From Spirochaetaceae bacterium (lineage in GTDB: Bacteria; Spirochaetota; Spirochaetia; Treponematales; Breznakiellaceae): a stretch of DNA of 7,903 bases. Below, piece after piece: positions 1 through 6,260 of the stretch. The DNA is taken from assembly GCA_031284085.1 (NCBI GenBank), contig JAITAM010000232.1, forward strand, positions 1 through 7,903, given 5' to 3'. The notes below the pieces were generated by a model, which saw only the letters and a list, made by a program, of their open reading frames with translations, did not search any database and was not told the DNA's origin. Position 1 is the first letter of the stretch. The number at the start of each line of letters is the position of its first letter. The translations under genes and the position numbers were made by a program.

Positions 1-1
1 C

Positions 2-1327
2 CCTATAGTAGCGCTCGCTACACCAAAGGCTGAAAGCGCCCTTGCCCTTATCCGCTGTTCAGGCAAAGGAACCTTATCAGCCGTTGCCCGCTGTTTTTCT
101 GCACCGGTGCGGCTGCAAAAAGCGCCTGCAAACACCGTGCTTTACGGGTGGATTAACAATGCCGGCGAAAGAATAGACACGGTGCTTGTGTCTGTATTCC
201 ATGCGCCCAAAAGCTACACCGGCGAGGAGAGCGCCGAAATTTCATGCCATGGAGGGACGGCAGTTGTAGATGCCGTGCTTAAAACACTGCGTGGTGCGGG
301 GTTTCGTGATGCCCTGCCGGGTGAGTTTACCCTCCGTGCATTTATGAACGGCAAGCTCGATCTGACTAAAGCAGAGTCGGTTATGGAGATAGTCCGTGCA
401 AAAACGGATAAAGCACGGGAGCGGGCGGCATCTCGGCTTGCAGGCGCTTTGGAAGCCGAGATACGGGACATTAAAACCGCCCTCTTGGAGATTCTTGGCG
501 GAATAGAGATATTTCTCGACTATCCTGATGAGGAAGTTGAAGGCGGCGCTCCGGAACAAGTACCTGACGAGCAAGCCGCTCGTGCGGCTTTGGCTCGGCT
601 TAGTCTGCTTGCCGATTCTTTTCAACAGGAAAGGCTCTACCAAGAGGGGGCGCTGCTTGTTATTGCGGGGCGTCCTAATGCGGGCAAGTCAAGCCTTTTT
701 AATCGGATGCTTAGAGAAGATAGGTCGATAGTAACGCCGGTAGCCGGCACGACACGTGATTGGATAGAGGCGTGGATTGCCATAGAAGGCTTGCCGGTTC
801 GGCTTGTTGATACGGCGGGCTTGCGTGATTCATCCGACCCGCTTGAGCAGATTGGTGTAACCCGAAGCCGTGAGTTAATATCCTCTGCCGATCTGGTGCT
901 GTACGTGATTGACGGCACGGAGGGGCGGACGCATGAGGACGAAGCGTTCATACGTTCATCTTCGACGCCGCTGCTGCCTTTGTGGAACAAAGCAGACCAA
1001 GCGCCGCCTCCTGAAGGCTGCCGTGCGGTGAGTGCAAAGAGCGGTCTCGGGCTTGCGGAATTAGGGAAGGCCGTTGCCGCTACGCTTTCCGGCTTAAAGG
1101 ATAGGGAAGCGCCTTTTGGTATTGGTTCGGAACGGCAGAAAAGCCTTATCGATCGGGCGGTGAAAGACATTGAAGAGGGGCTTGCCCTTAGTCGGCAGGG
1201 ACAGACTCTTGATCTGATTGCGCCTTGTTTTCGGGATGCGGTTGATGCTCTTGGTGAAATTACCGGTGAAGTATCCACAGCACAGTTGCTCGAAACGATA
1301 TTCAGTCGGTTCTGTGTAGGCAAATAA
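2..1327 (+). CDS. mnmE: MnmE (TrmE), tRNA uridine-34 modification GTPase, 5' end cut by window
   Basis: MnmE is a dimeric, K+-dependent GTPase that works with MnmG to place the (carboxymethyl)aminomethyl group on C5 of the wobble uridine of certain tRNAs. The frame is open from base 2 and the first residues (PIVALATP, then ESALALIR) match the start of the N-terminal formyl-tetrahydrofolate-binding domain. The true start codon is therefore outside the window, and the in-frame GTG at 107 is internal. Counting from base 2, 441 residues are present; the family is about 455-460, so only some 10-20 are missing. The embedded G domain shows G1 GRPNAGKSS (from residue 223), G2 GTTRD, G3 DTAG (about 270), G4 NKAD (about 329) and G5 SAK. 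The protein ends in FCVGK, the hallmark C-terminal C-x-GK motif with its conserved Cys. It is convergent with the metal ATPase gene downstream. Family identification is secure. Confidence 0.97.
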   Translation, partial: PIVALATPKAESALALIRCSGKGTLSAVARCFSAPVRLQKAPANTVLYGWINNAGERIDTVLVSVFHAPKSYTGEESAEISCHGGTAVVDAVLKTLRGAGFRDALPGEFTLRAFMNGKLDLTKAESVMEIVRAKTDKARERAASRLAGALEAEIRDIKTALLEILGGIEIFLDYPDEEVEGGAPEQVPDEQAARAALARLSLLADSFQQERLYQEGALLVIAGRPNAGKSSLFNRMLREDRSIVTPVAGTTRDWIEAWIAIEGLPVRLVDTAGLRDSSDPLEQIGVTRSRELISSADLVLYVIDGTEGRTHEDEAFIRSSSTPLLPLWNKADQAPPPEGCRAVSAKSGLGLAELGKAVAATLSGLKDREAPFGIGSERQKSLIDRAVKDIEEGLALSRQGQTLDLIAPCFRDAVDALGEITGEVSTAQLLETIFSRFCVGK

Positions 1328-1359
1328 AGCCTTCATGCGCGGGTGTTAGCCTCACACGT

Positions 1360-1380
1360 GGGCGGAGGTCTGCCCCCTTT
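1360..1380 (+). terminator. Possible weak hairpin after mnmE
   Basis: GGGC (1360-1363) can pair with GCCC (1372-1375), with an additional GA/TC pairing inside, and is followed by CCTTT. It lies about 35 bp after the mnmE stop. The stem is short and the T-run is only three bases, so a terminator role is a guess. Confidence 0.2.
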
Positions 1381-1419
1381 CCAAGATCAAAATTAAGCTG
1401 ATTTGTCCTAAAATTAAAG

Positions 1420-1551
1420 GCGGCGTATGGCTCTTTGCCTACAAGAAGCAGCCTGAAGTCTGGCTTGTTCAGCCTTTATCAGGCAAAAAGCAGTACATCA
1501 ACGTTGAAAGAGCTTGTACCTGCTTCCTATAGGTAAAAAACCATGCGCCGC
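1420..1551. repeat. Long imperfect inverted repeat (32-bp arms) between convergent genes; likely terminator of the metal operon
   Basis: The arm 1420-1451 and the reverse complement of 1520-1551 agree at 26 of 32 positions without a gap. All six differences are transitions. The 68-base interior holds a small hairpin, GCCT (1472-1475) with AGGC (1481-1484). The right arm begins only 6 bases past the stop codon of the metal ATPase gene. In the transcript of that gene (- strand), four of the six differences become G-U wobble pairs and the stem is followed by a U-rich stretch (CTTTAATTTTAGG, read from about 1419 downward). That favours a 3'-end or terminator role for the metal operon, by inference. 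The opposite (+) strand has no comparable U-tract. A decayed mobile or dispersed repeat is the alternative. Confidence 0.6.
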
Positions 1552-1557
1552 TTTAAC

Positions 1558-3558
1558 TCACAACGCGGGAACTTTGGAATAACCTGCGGCTTTTGAAACA
1601 GGCCGTGTTTGCGTCTGTTTCGACGGCGACAGTAATCGTGAGGAATTGAACACTAGAAGCAGCGTTACGCCAACATCTGCAACTAAAGCCAGCCACATAT
1701 TCATAAAACCCAAAATAGCCAGTGTAATGCAGAGCAGTTTTGCGGATAAAGCAAAAACCACGTTCGCAGTAACAATACGGCGTATCCTTTTTGAGCCGGC
1801 TATTGCCTCAGACACAAGGCGCGGGTCGCTCGTTTGAATAATCACGTCCGCCGCATCTATTGCCACTTCAGCACCCGAACCCATAGCAATACCAAGGTCT
1901 GCCCGAGCAAGCACCGGCGCATCATTTATGCCGTCGCCGACAAAAATAGTTGTGCCAAGCTTGGTCAATTTCTCAGTCTCGCTGACTTTATCTGCCGGCA
2001 GCAATCCGGCTTTGACCGTGTTTATGCCTAATTTTGACGCAACTGCAGCAGCGCTGTCCGCAGAATCTCCTGTAAACATAAGCGTATCGGTTACATTGAG
2101 CGCTGAGAGCCTGAGTACCGCCTCTTGCGCACCGGTTTTGAGCGTATCGCCTATCAATATCCTGCCGCAGAAAATACCATTCTGGGCAACATAGATCACG
2201 GTGTCCGCTACAGGCTTTGTTTCCGGCAGCGGTACGCTCTGCGCTTCAAGCAAATGGCGGTTTCCCGCAAGCAAAACGGTCTCTCCGTCCTGTAATGCTA
2301 CCCCTTGTCCTGCAATTTCCTTGAATTGGAAGACATTCGCGGCAGATCGTAGGACTATACCCCGCTCTTTCCCGTATTTGCACAGCGCAAGGGCAATGGG
2401 ATGGTTTGATTCTTGCTCCACAGTGCAGGCAATTTCAAAGAGCTGCGCCTCGTCAATGCCTGCGGCAGGCTCAACTGCGGTAACGGAGAACTTTCCTTCG
2501 GTTAAAGTGCCGGTTTTATCAAAAGCTACGTACCGTGTTTTACACAGAGTATCAAGGTGTACCGCACCTTTTACCATAATGCCGCGGCGTGAAAGTCCCC
2601 CTATACCGGCAAAGTACGCAAGGGGTATGCTCACGACAAGCGCGCAGGGACATGAAACAACCAAGAGAATAAGCGCACGGTAAAACCAGTCGCTAAACTG
2701 AGCATCGGGTATAAGGAGCGGCGGCAGCACGGCGATAAGCACCGTAACAGCTACCACGATAGGCGTATATACCCGCGCAAAGGCGGTAATGAACCGATCC
2801 GGCCGCGCTTTGGCTTCACGGGCATTCTTAACCAGCTCTATGATCCGTGCAGCGGAGGATTCATCGGCTCTTTTTGTGCTCACCATAGTTAAAACGCTAT
2901 CAAGAGAGGTGCTGCCTGAATACACGGGTGTCCCCGCGGCCGCATAAACCGGCTTTGATTCTCCTGAAAGCATAGCTTCGTCCACCAAACCGGTTCCTTC
3001 TGTGATAATACCGTCAAGAGGTATGCGTTCTCCCGGCCGCACCAAAACAGTCGTTCCCGGTTCTACTGTATCCGCAGGACATTCTTCCCAGCCGTCTGAA
3101 GTTTTTATACGCGCCGTATCCGGTTTAAGCGCCAAAAGCGCATTTATATCATTCTGCGACCGGTCAATGGCTGCATCTTGGATAAGTTCGCCGACGAGGT
3201 AAAACAACATAACGCCGGCGGCCTCTTCCCATTCGCCTATGGCAAAAGCTCCGATGGTAGCGATTGACATGAGGAAATTCTCATCGAACGGATCTCCTTT
3301 TCGGATGTTAAAGAAAGCTTTCTTGAGAACTGGAAAGCCGGCAAGAAGCCACGAACCGGCAAAGCAAAACAGAGCCGCGAAGCGAAAGGTCTGTAGAAAG
3401 AAAAAACCTGCGCCCCAAAGCACAAGAGCTGCGATAAAAACGAGAGCGCGCTTTATCGGTATGTTATACCCTCTAAACCGGATCTGAGAGCCGGTATCAA
3501 GTTCTTTCTGCTCCTGTTCATTATGGCCGCATTTGTTACAGCAGATGTCGTTTTTCAT
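1558..3558 (-). CDS. zntA: P1B-type heavy-metal (Zn2+/Cd2+/Pb2+) translocating P-type ATPase
   Basis: This is an inner-membrane pump that uses ATP to export Zn2+ or similar ions. In 666 residues it has the A-domain SGE (198-200), the metal-gate motif CPC (C303, C305) in the sixth transmembrane helix, phosphorylation motif DKTGT (D347), the P1B-specific SNHP motif (H386-P387) and the hinge GDGINDAP (541-548). K607 in the seventh helix and D628 (in ADVGVT) in the eighth match the Lys and Asp that mark the Zn/Cd/Pb subgroup (ZntA, CadA) and argue against copper. No ferredoxin-like HMA domain precedes the membrane part. Instead there is a short Cys/His cluster (C6, C7, C10, H12). The ATG at 3558 has an AGGAG-type ribosome site 7-8 bases upstream inside the end of the repressor gene, only 2 bp from that gene's stop, so the two are translationally coupled. 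The zntA symbol is by class; cadA is an equal alternative. Confidence 0.93.
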   Translation of the reverse strand: MKNDICCNKCGHNEQEQKELDTGSQIRFRGYNIPIKRALVFIAALVLWGAGFFFLQTFRFAALFCFAGSWLLAGFPVLKKAFFNIRKGDPFDENFLMSIATIGAFAIGEWEEAAGVMLFYLVGELIQDAAIDRSQNDINALLALKPDTARIKTSDGWEECPADTVEPGTTVLVRPGERIPLDGIITEGTGLVDEAMLSGESKPVYAAAGTPVYSGSTSLDSVLTMVSTKRADESSAARIIELVKNAREAKARPDRFITAFARVYTPIVVAVTVLIAVLPPLLIPDAQFSDWFYRALILLVVSCPCALVVSIPLAYFAGIGGLSRRGIMVKGAVHLDTLCKTRYVAFDKTGTLTEGKFSVTAVEPAAGIDEAQLFEIACTVEQESNHPIALALCKYGKERGIVLRSAANVFQFKEIAGQGVALQDGETVLLAGNRHLLEAQSVPLPETKPVADTVIYVAQNGIFCGRILIGDTLKTGAQEAVLRLSALNVTDTLMFTGDSADSAAAVASKLGINTVKAGLLPADKVSETEKLTKLGTTIFVGDGINDAPVLARADLGIAMGSGAEVAIDAADVIIQTSDPRLVSEAIAGSKRIRRIVTANVVFALSAKLLCITLAILGFMNMWLALVADVGVTLLLVFNSSRLLSPSKQTQTRPVSKAAGYSKVPAL

Positions 3559-3560
3559 AA

Positions 3561-3902
3561 TTATCTCTCCTCATCCAGATGTTCTCTGGCAAAATTAAGA
3601 ATAGAATGAACGTGATCGTCATCCAAAGAATAGTAAATCACCCGACCGTCCCTGCGGCTTTTGACCAAACGTATCTGCTTTAAGCTTGCAAGGTGATGAC
3701 TCACCGAAGAAACTCCTGCACCCACACTCACAGACAGATCAAATACACAAAGCTCTCCTGCTCCAAGTGCATAAAGGATTTTCAAGCGAGTGGGATCGGT
3801 TAGCACCTTAAAAAAAGTTCCTAATGCCTCTAATTCCTGTTGCGGCGGTAGAGTTTCCGTTGCTTGCTCTACCTTTTCTTGATGAAAGACTACTAAAGCC
3901 AT
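3561..3902 (-). CDS. ArsR/SmtB-family metal-sensing repressor with alpha5 zinc site
   Basis: This is a winged-helix dimeric repressor of 113 residues, typical for the family. I chose the ATG at 3902 because GAAGGAGATAAT, a strong ribosome site, sits directly before it. The 17 extra residues possible from 3953 would be read from the operator and -10 region. Residues 36-43 (DPTRLKIL) open the fold, and 65-75 (SSVSHHLASLK) is the DNA-recognition helix. The wing holds RRDGRVIYYSL (83-93). The C-terminal helix carries D95, H97, H108 and E111, spaced D-x-H-x10-H-x2-E exactly as in the alpha5 Zn2+ site of SmtB and CzrA. The alpha3 motif reads ELCVFD (C52) where CadC has ELCVCD, and there is no N-terminal Cys. 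The thiolate Cd/Pb site therefore looks absent. Most likely it is a Zn2+ (or Co2+) sensor that represses itself and the ATPase gene. I give no symbol because smtB, czrA, zntR and cadC are all used for such genes. Confidence 0.93.
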   Translation of the reverse strand: MALVVFHQEKVEQATETLPPQQELEALGTFFKVLTDPTRLKILYALGAGELCVFDLSVSVGAGVSSVSHHLASLKQIRLVKSRRDGRVIYYSLDDDHVHSILNFAREHLDEER

Positions 3903-3924
3903 ATTATCTCCTTCATTTGAATAG

Positions 3925-3940
3925 TTGAATAATTGTTCAA
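3925..3940. promoter_or_regulatory. ArsR/SmtB-type operator, TGAA-N6-TTCA
   Basis: TTGAATAATTGTTCAA is an inverted repeat with perfect 5-base arms and a 6-base centre. It matches the TGAA-N6-TTCA core of the 12-2-12 operators bound by SmtB, CzrA and CadC. A wider pair, ATTTGAA (3915-3921) and TTCAAAT (3936-3942), overlaps it. The site begins two bases downstream of the -10 element of the repressor promoter and covers the expected transcription start near 3937, so a bound dimer would block initiation. Confidence 0.8.
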
Positions 3941-3943
3941 ATA

Positions 3944-3972
3944 AACATATCAAATGGCGATTGGTTTGTCAA
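3944..3972 (-). promoter_or_regulatory. Sigma70-like promoter of the repressor-ATPase operon
   Basis: Read on the - strand, a consensus -35 TTGACA (3972-3967) is followed by exactly 17 bases and then TATGTT as -10 (3949-3944). The predicted start near 3937 gives a leader of about 35 bases to the ATG at 3902 and falls within the operator. The perfect -35 and ideal spacing fit a strong promoter that needs tight repression. Confidence 0.75.
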
Positions 3973-3999
3973 GAACAAATTTCAAAGTTCTAGCTGAGA

Positions 4000-4028
4000 C
4001 ACGCCGGCGTGAAAAATATGCCGGCGTG
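4000..4028. promoter_or_regulatory. GC-rich palindrome with second half-copy between divergent promoters
   Basis: CACGCCGGCGTG (4000-4011) is a perfect 12-bp palindrome. Its half GCCGGCGTG recurs 17 bp later (4020-4028), so CACGCCGGC and GCCGGCGTG also form a perfect 9-bp stem around an AT-rich 11-base loop. The site lies upstream of both predicted transcription starts and is probably not transcribed from either. A protein-binding site, perhaps an oad regulator, seems more likely than a terminator. There is no T-run on either side. Confidence 0.5.
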
Positions 4029-4065
4029 CTGCACCGTTATAGTGAGGGTAATGATCGATTATACC

Positions 4066-4094
4066 TTGCATAGAGGCGCTGTTTTTGATAACAT
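4066..4094 (+). promoter_or_regulatory. oadG: Candidate sigma70-like promoter of the oad operon
   Basis: TTGCAT (4066-4071) and TAACAT (4089-4094) are separated by 17 bases, giving a start near 4101 and a very short leader of about 18 bases that still contains the GGGAGG ribosome site. TATAGT (4094-4099) is a better -10 by itself but would be 22 bases from that -35, so the exact -10 is uncertain. Confidence 0.5.
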
Positions 4095-4118
4095 ATAGTA
4101 ACTTTAACGGGAGGTTTT

Positions 4119-4376
4119 ATGACAATAAACGAAATGTTCGGGCAAAGCGGCATACTTGCTATACTCGGCATGGGAATTGTATTCAGTTTTCTAATTATCA
4201 TGATCATCACCATAACCGTAATGGGAAAGGTGGTTCATGCTTTAGGGTGGGATAAGGACTTGCAAGAAAAGCCGGCCCCAGTAGTTACTGCTTCCACCAA
4301 CAATACGGCACAGGCTGCCGCAGTAACTGCTGCAATTACAGCGGCTGTTAGCGAGTACCGTAAAACACATTCTTAA
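4119..4376 (+). CDS. oadG: Oxaloacetate decarboxylase gamma subunit
   Basis: OadG is the small membrane anchor of the Na+-pumping oxaloacetate decarboxylase. It holds the soluble alpha subunit on the membrane-embedded beta subunit. The 85-residue product has one transmembrane helix (about residues 11-36), a short charged stretch (WDKDLQEK), an Ala/Thr-rich linker (about 56-77) and a conserved-looking tail EYRKTHS. In characterised enzymes the gamma C-terminus contacts alpha and helps bind Zn2+. Here only one His (H84) is present in the tail. GGGAGG lies 4 bases before the ATG. It is first in the operon, followed after 78 bp by oadA, an order known from Klebsiella-type oad operons. Sequence identity within this family is low, so the call rests on size, topology and position as much as on motifs. 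Confidence 0.9.
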   Translation: MTINEMFGQSGILAILGMGIVFSFLIIMIITITVMGKVVHALGWDKDLQEKPAPVVTASTNNTAQAAAVTAAITAAVSEYRKTHS

Positions 4377-4404
4377 ATGAGCAATGGATAGTTCCATTAC
4401 TCAT
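4377..4404 (+). promoter_or_regulatory. Intercistronic stem-loop between oadG and oadA
   Basis: ATGAG, a C/A mismatch and AATGGA (4377-4388) pair with TCCATT and CTCAT (4393-4404) around a 4-base loop, TAGT. The hairpin starts immediately after the oadG stop. The T-rich sequence after it is broken (ATATCTCTGATCTT), so full termination is unlikely because the downstream genes encode the same complex. Partial attenuation or an mRNA processing or stability role is plausible. Confidence 0.6.
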
Positions 4405-4422
4405 ATCTCTGATCTTAATAAT

Positions 4423-4450
4423 GGGGTTAAAAATGGTTACCCCAGGAGGG
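4423..4450 (+). promoter_or_regulatory. oadA ribosome site AGGAGGG abutting a small hairpin
   Basis: GGGGT (4423-4427) can pair with ACCCC (4439-4443) around 11 bases. The very strong ribosome site AGGAGGG begins at 4444, the next base, and is followed after four bases by ATG (4455). The stem leaves the site itself unpaired, which could keep the initiation region accessible. The stem is short and its role is inferred. Confidence 0.45.
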
Positions 4451-4454
4451 AATT

Positions 4455-6239
4455 ATGGCAAAGATTAAACTTACTGACTTGGTACTGCGTGATGCACACC
4501 AATCTCTTTTTGCAACCCGCATGGTAACAGCGGATATGCTGCCTATCGCACCGAAGCTGGATAAAGTCGGTTTTTGGGCATTGGAAGCATGGGGAGGGGC
4601 GACATTCGACTCTGCTATTCGGTTTTTGAACGAGGATCCGTGGGAACGCCTCCGTAAGCTCAAGGCTGTCCTGCCGAATACACAAATTATGATGCTTTTG
4701 CGCGGTCAAAATCTGCTGGGCTACCGGCATTATGCTGATGATGTTGTAGCAAAGTTTGTTGATGCGGCAGCAAAAAACGGTGTTGATGTATTCCGGATTT
4801 TTGATGCACTCAATGATCCGCGTAACTTTAAGGCGGCTACTGATGCGGCAAAGAAAACCGGCAAACATATTCAGGCCGCTATTTCTTATGCGGTTACGCC
4901 CTTCCACACACGGGCGAAATACGTGGAGCTTGCAAAAGAATATGTTAAAATCGGTGCGGATTCTTTGGCGATTAAAGATATGTCCGGACTGCTCAAGCCT
5001 TACGAAGCTTATGAGCTGGTAAAAGCCTTGAAAAAAGAAATAGAGATTCCTATTGAGATTCATACTCACGCCACAACCGGTATGTCGGTAGCCGCTCTGG
5101 TTAAAGCTGCCGAAGCGGGTGCGGAGATTCTTGATACGACTATTTCTTCTCTATCTATGGGTACAAGTCATAGCCCAACCGAAACTATGGTTGAGATTTT
5201 CAAAGGAACAGAGTATGACACCGGTCTTGATTCTACGCTTTTGCTTGAAATTGCCGCCTATTTCCGTGAGGTGCGCAAGAATTACAAGCAATTTGAATCA
5301 AGTTTCCTTGGCGCAGATACCCGCATCCTCGTTTCGCAAGTTCCGGGTGGAATGCTTTCAAACCTTGAGAGCCAGCTTAAACAGCAGGGTGCATCCAACA
5401 AAATGGACGATGTTTTGAAAGAAATTGCGGTTGTTCAAAAGGATTTCGGTTATCCGTCTTTGGTTACCCCAACCAGTCAGATAGTCGGTACTCAGGCGGT
5501 GTTCAATGTGCTTTTCGGTCGGTATAACAAACTTACAGCTGAATCGATGGACTTGCTTGCCGGAAAATACGGCGCTTGCTCTGCGCCCAAAAACCCTGAT
5601 GTGGTGAACAAAGCTCTTGCCGAACTGAAGCTTGAAAAAGAAGTTACCCATCGACCGGCCGATGATATTCCAAACGAATACGGCAAATTAGAGCAGGAAA
5701 CCAAGAAACTGTTGGGAACTGAGTCTGTCTCTGTGGAAGATGTGTTGACTTATGCTATGTTCCCCAAAGTTGCACCTGATTTCTTCAAAAAGCGCAGTCA
5801 GGGACCGGTCAAATTCACTGCCGAAGAGCCGGCTCCGACTCCAGCTCCTCAGCCTGCAAAGCCTGCGGCTCAAAAACCGGCAGCAGACGAAGCGGCACGG
5901 TATACGGTTGTGGTCAACAGTGTCAATTACGATGTTGTTGTTCAGCCTGCCGGCACGGTAGCTATTGCTCCGGCACCGGGAGGACAATCTTCAGCTCCGG
6001 CTCCTCAGCCTGCTGCCGCGTCTAGTGGAGGGAGCGTCTTGCCTGCGCCGGTTGCCGGTACCATAATCCGCTATGCGGTGTCCGAAGGCGCACAAGTTAA
6101 ATCCGGCGATACGGTTATCATTATCGAATCGATGAAAATGGAGCTGGAAATCAAGGCAACATCTGCCGGTAAGGTGCATTTCCTTGTTCCCACCGGAACA
6201 CAGGTTACCGCTCAGCAGCCTCTGGCAGAGATTGCTTAG
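4455..6239 (+). CDS. oadA: Oxaloacetate decarboxylase alpha subunit (carboxyltransferase with biotinyl domain)
   Basis: OadA moves the carboxyl group from oxaloacetate to its own biotin, releasing pyruvate; carboxybiotin is then decarboxylated by OadB. The 594 residues are in the usual range. The N-terminal DRE-TIM barrel begins LVLRDAHQS with metal ligand D13. K174 (in AIKDMSG) matches the carboxylated active-site Lys and H203/H205 (HTH) the other metal ligands. The PYC/OADA conserved region runs to about 460. An Ala/Pro linker (about 464-485), a small domain (about 487-505) and a second Ala/Pro/Ser linker (about 508-528) lead to the biotinyl domain with ESMKME, where K561 is the biotinylation site. 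The ATG at 4455 follows AGGAGGG. The stop lies 21 bp before oadB. Pyruvate carboxylase subunit B has the same layout, but the oadG and oadB partners decide for the decarboxylase. Confidence 0.97.
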   Translation: MAKIKLTDLVLRDAHQSLFATRMVTADMLPIAPKLDKVGFWALEAWGGATFDSAIRFLNEDPWERLRKLKAVLPNTQIMMLLRGQNLLGYRHYADDVVAKFVDAAAKNGVDVFRIFDALNDPRNFKAATDAAKKTGKHIQAAISYAVTPFHTRAKYVELAKEYVKIGADSLAIKDMSGLLKPYEAYELVKALKKEIEIPIEIHTHATTGMSVAALVKAAEAGAEILDTTISSLSMGTSHSPTETMVEIFKGTEYDTGLDSTLLLEIAAYFREVRKNYKQFESSFLGADTRILVSQVPGGMLSNLESQLKQQGASNKMDDVLKEIAVVQKDFGYPSLVTPTSQIVGTQAVFNVLFGRYNKLTAESMDLLAGKYGACSAPKNPDVVNKALAELKLEKEVTHRPADDIPNEYGKLEQETKKLLGTESVSVEDVLTYAMFPKVAPDFFKKRSQGPVKFTAEEPAPTPAPQPAKPAAQKPAADEAARYTVVVNSVNYDVVVQPAGTVAIAPAPGGQSSAPAPQPAAASSGGSVLPAPVAGTIIRYAVSEGAQVKSGDTVIIIESMKMELEIKATSAGKVHFLVPTGTQVTAQQPLAEIA

Positions 6240-6260
6240 CCTTCTTTATAAGGAACGTGT

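Noticed and set aside
637..1323. 228-residue antisense frame inside mnmE
   Set aside because: Ser/Arg/Pro-rich mirror of a conserved gene with no recognisable motif or ribosome site.
107..1327. MnmE starting at the GTG at 107
   Set aside because: The frame is open to base 2 and the upstream residues match the conserved MnmE N-terminus, so the GTG is internal.
1374..1532. Small + strand open stretch through the inverted repeat (peptide including GGVWLFAYKKQ)
   Set aside because: No start codon with a ribosome site, and it spans both arms of the repeat; kept only as a comment on the repeat.
3903..3953. Longer repressor starting at 3953
   Set aside because: The additional 17 codons would be read from the -10 region and operator, whereas the ATG at 3902 has an ideal ribosome site.
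4000..4028. Rho-independent terminator in the divergent region
   Set aside because: No T-run follows on either strand, and both flanking genes point away, so no transcript is expected to end here.
4437..5069. 210-residue antisense frame over the start of oadA
   Set aside because: Fully overlaps the conserved barrel domain of oadA, and its composition looks like an antisense shadow.
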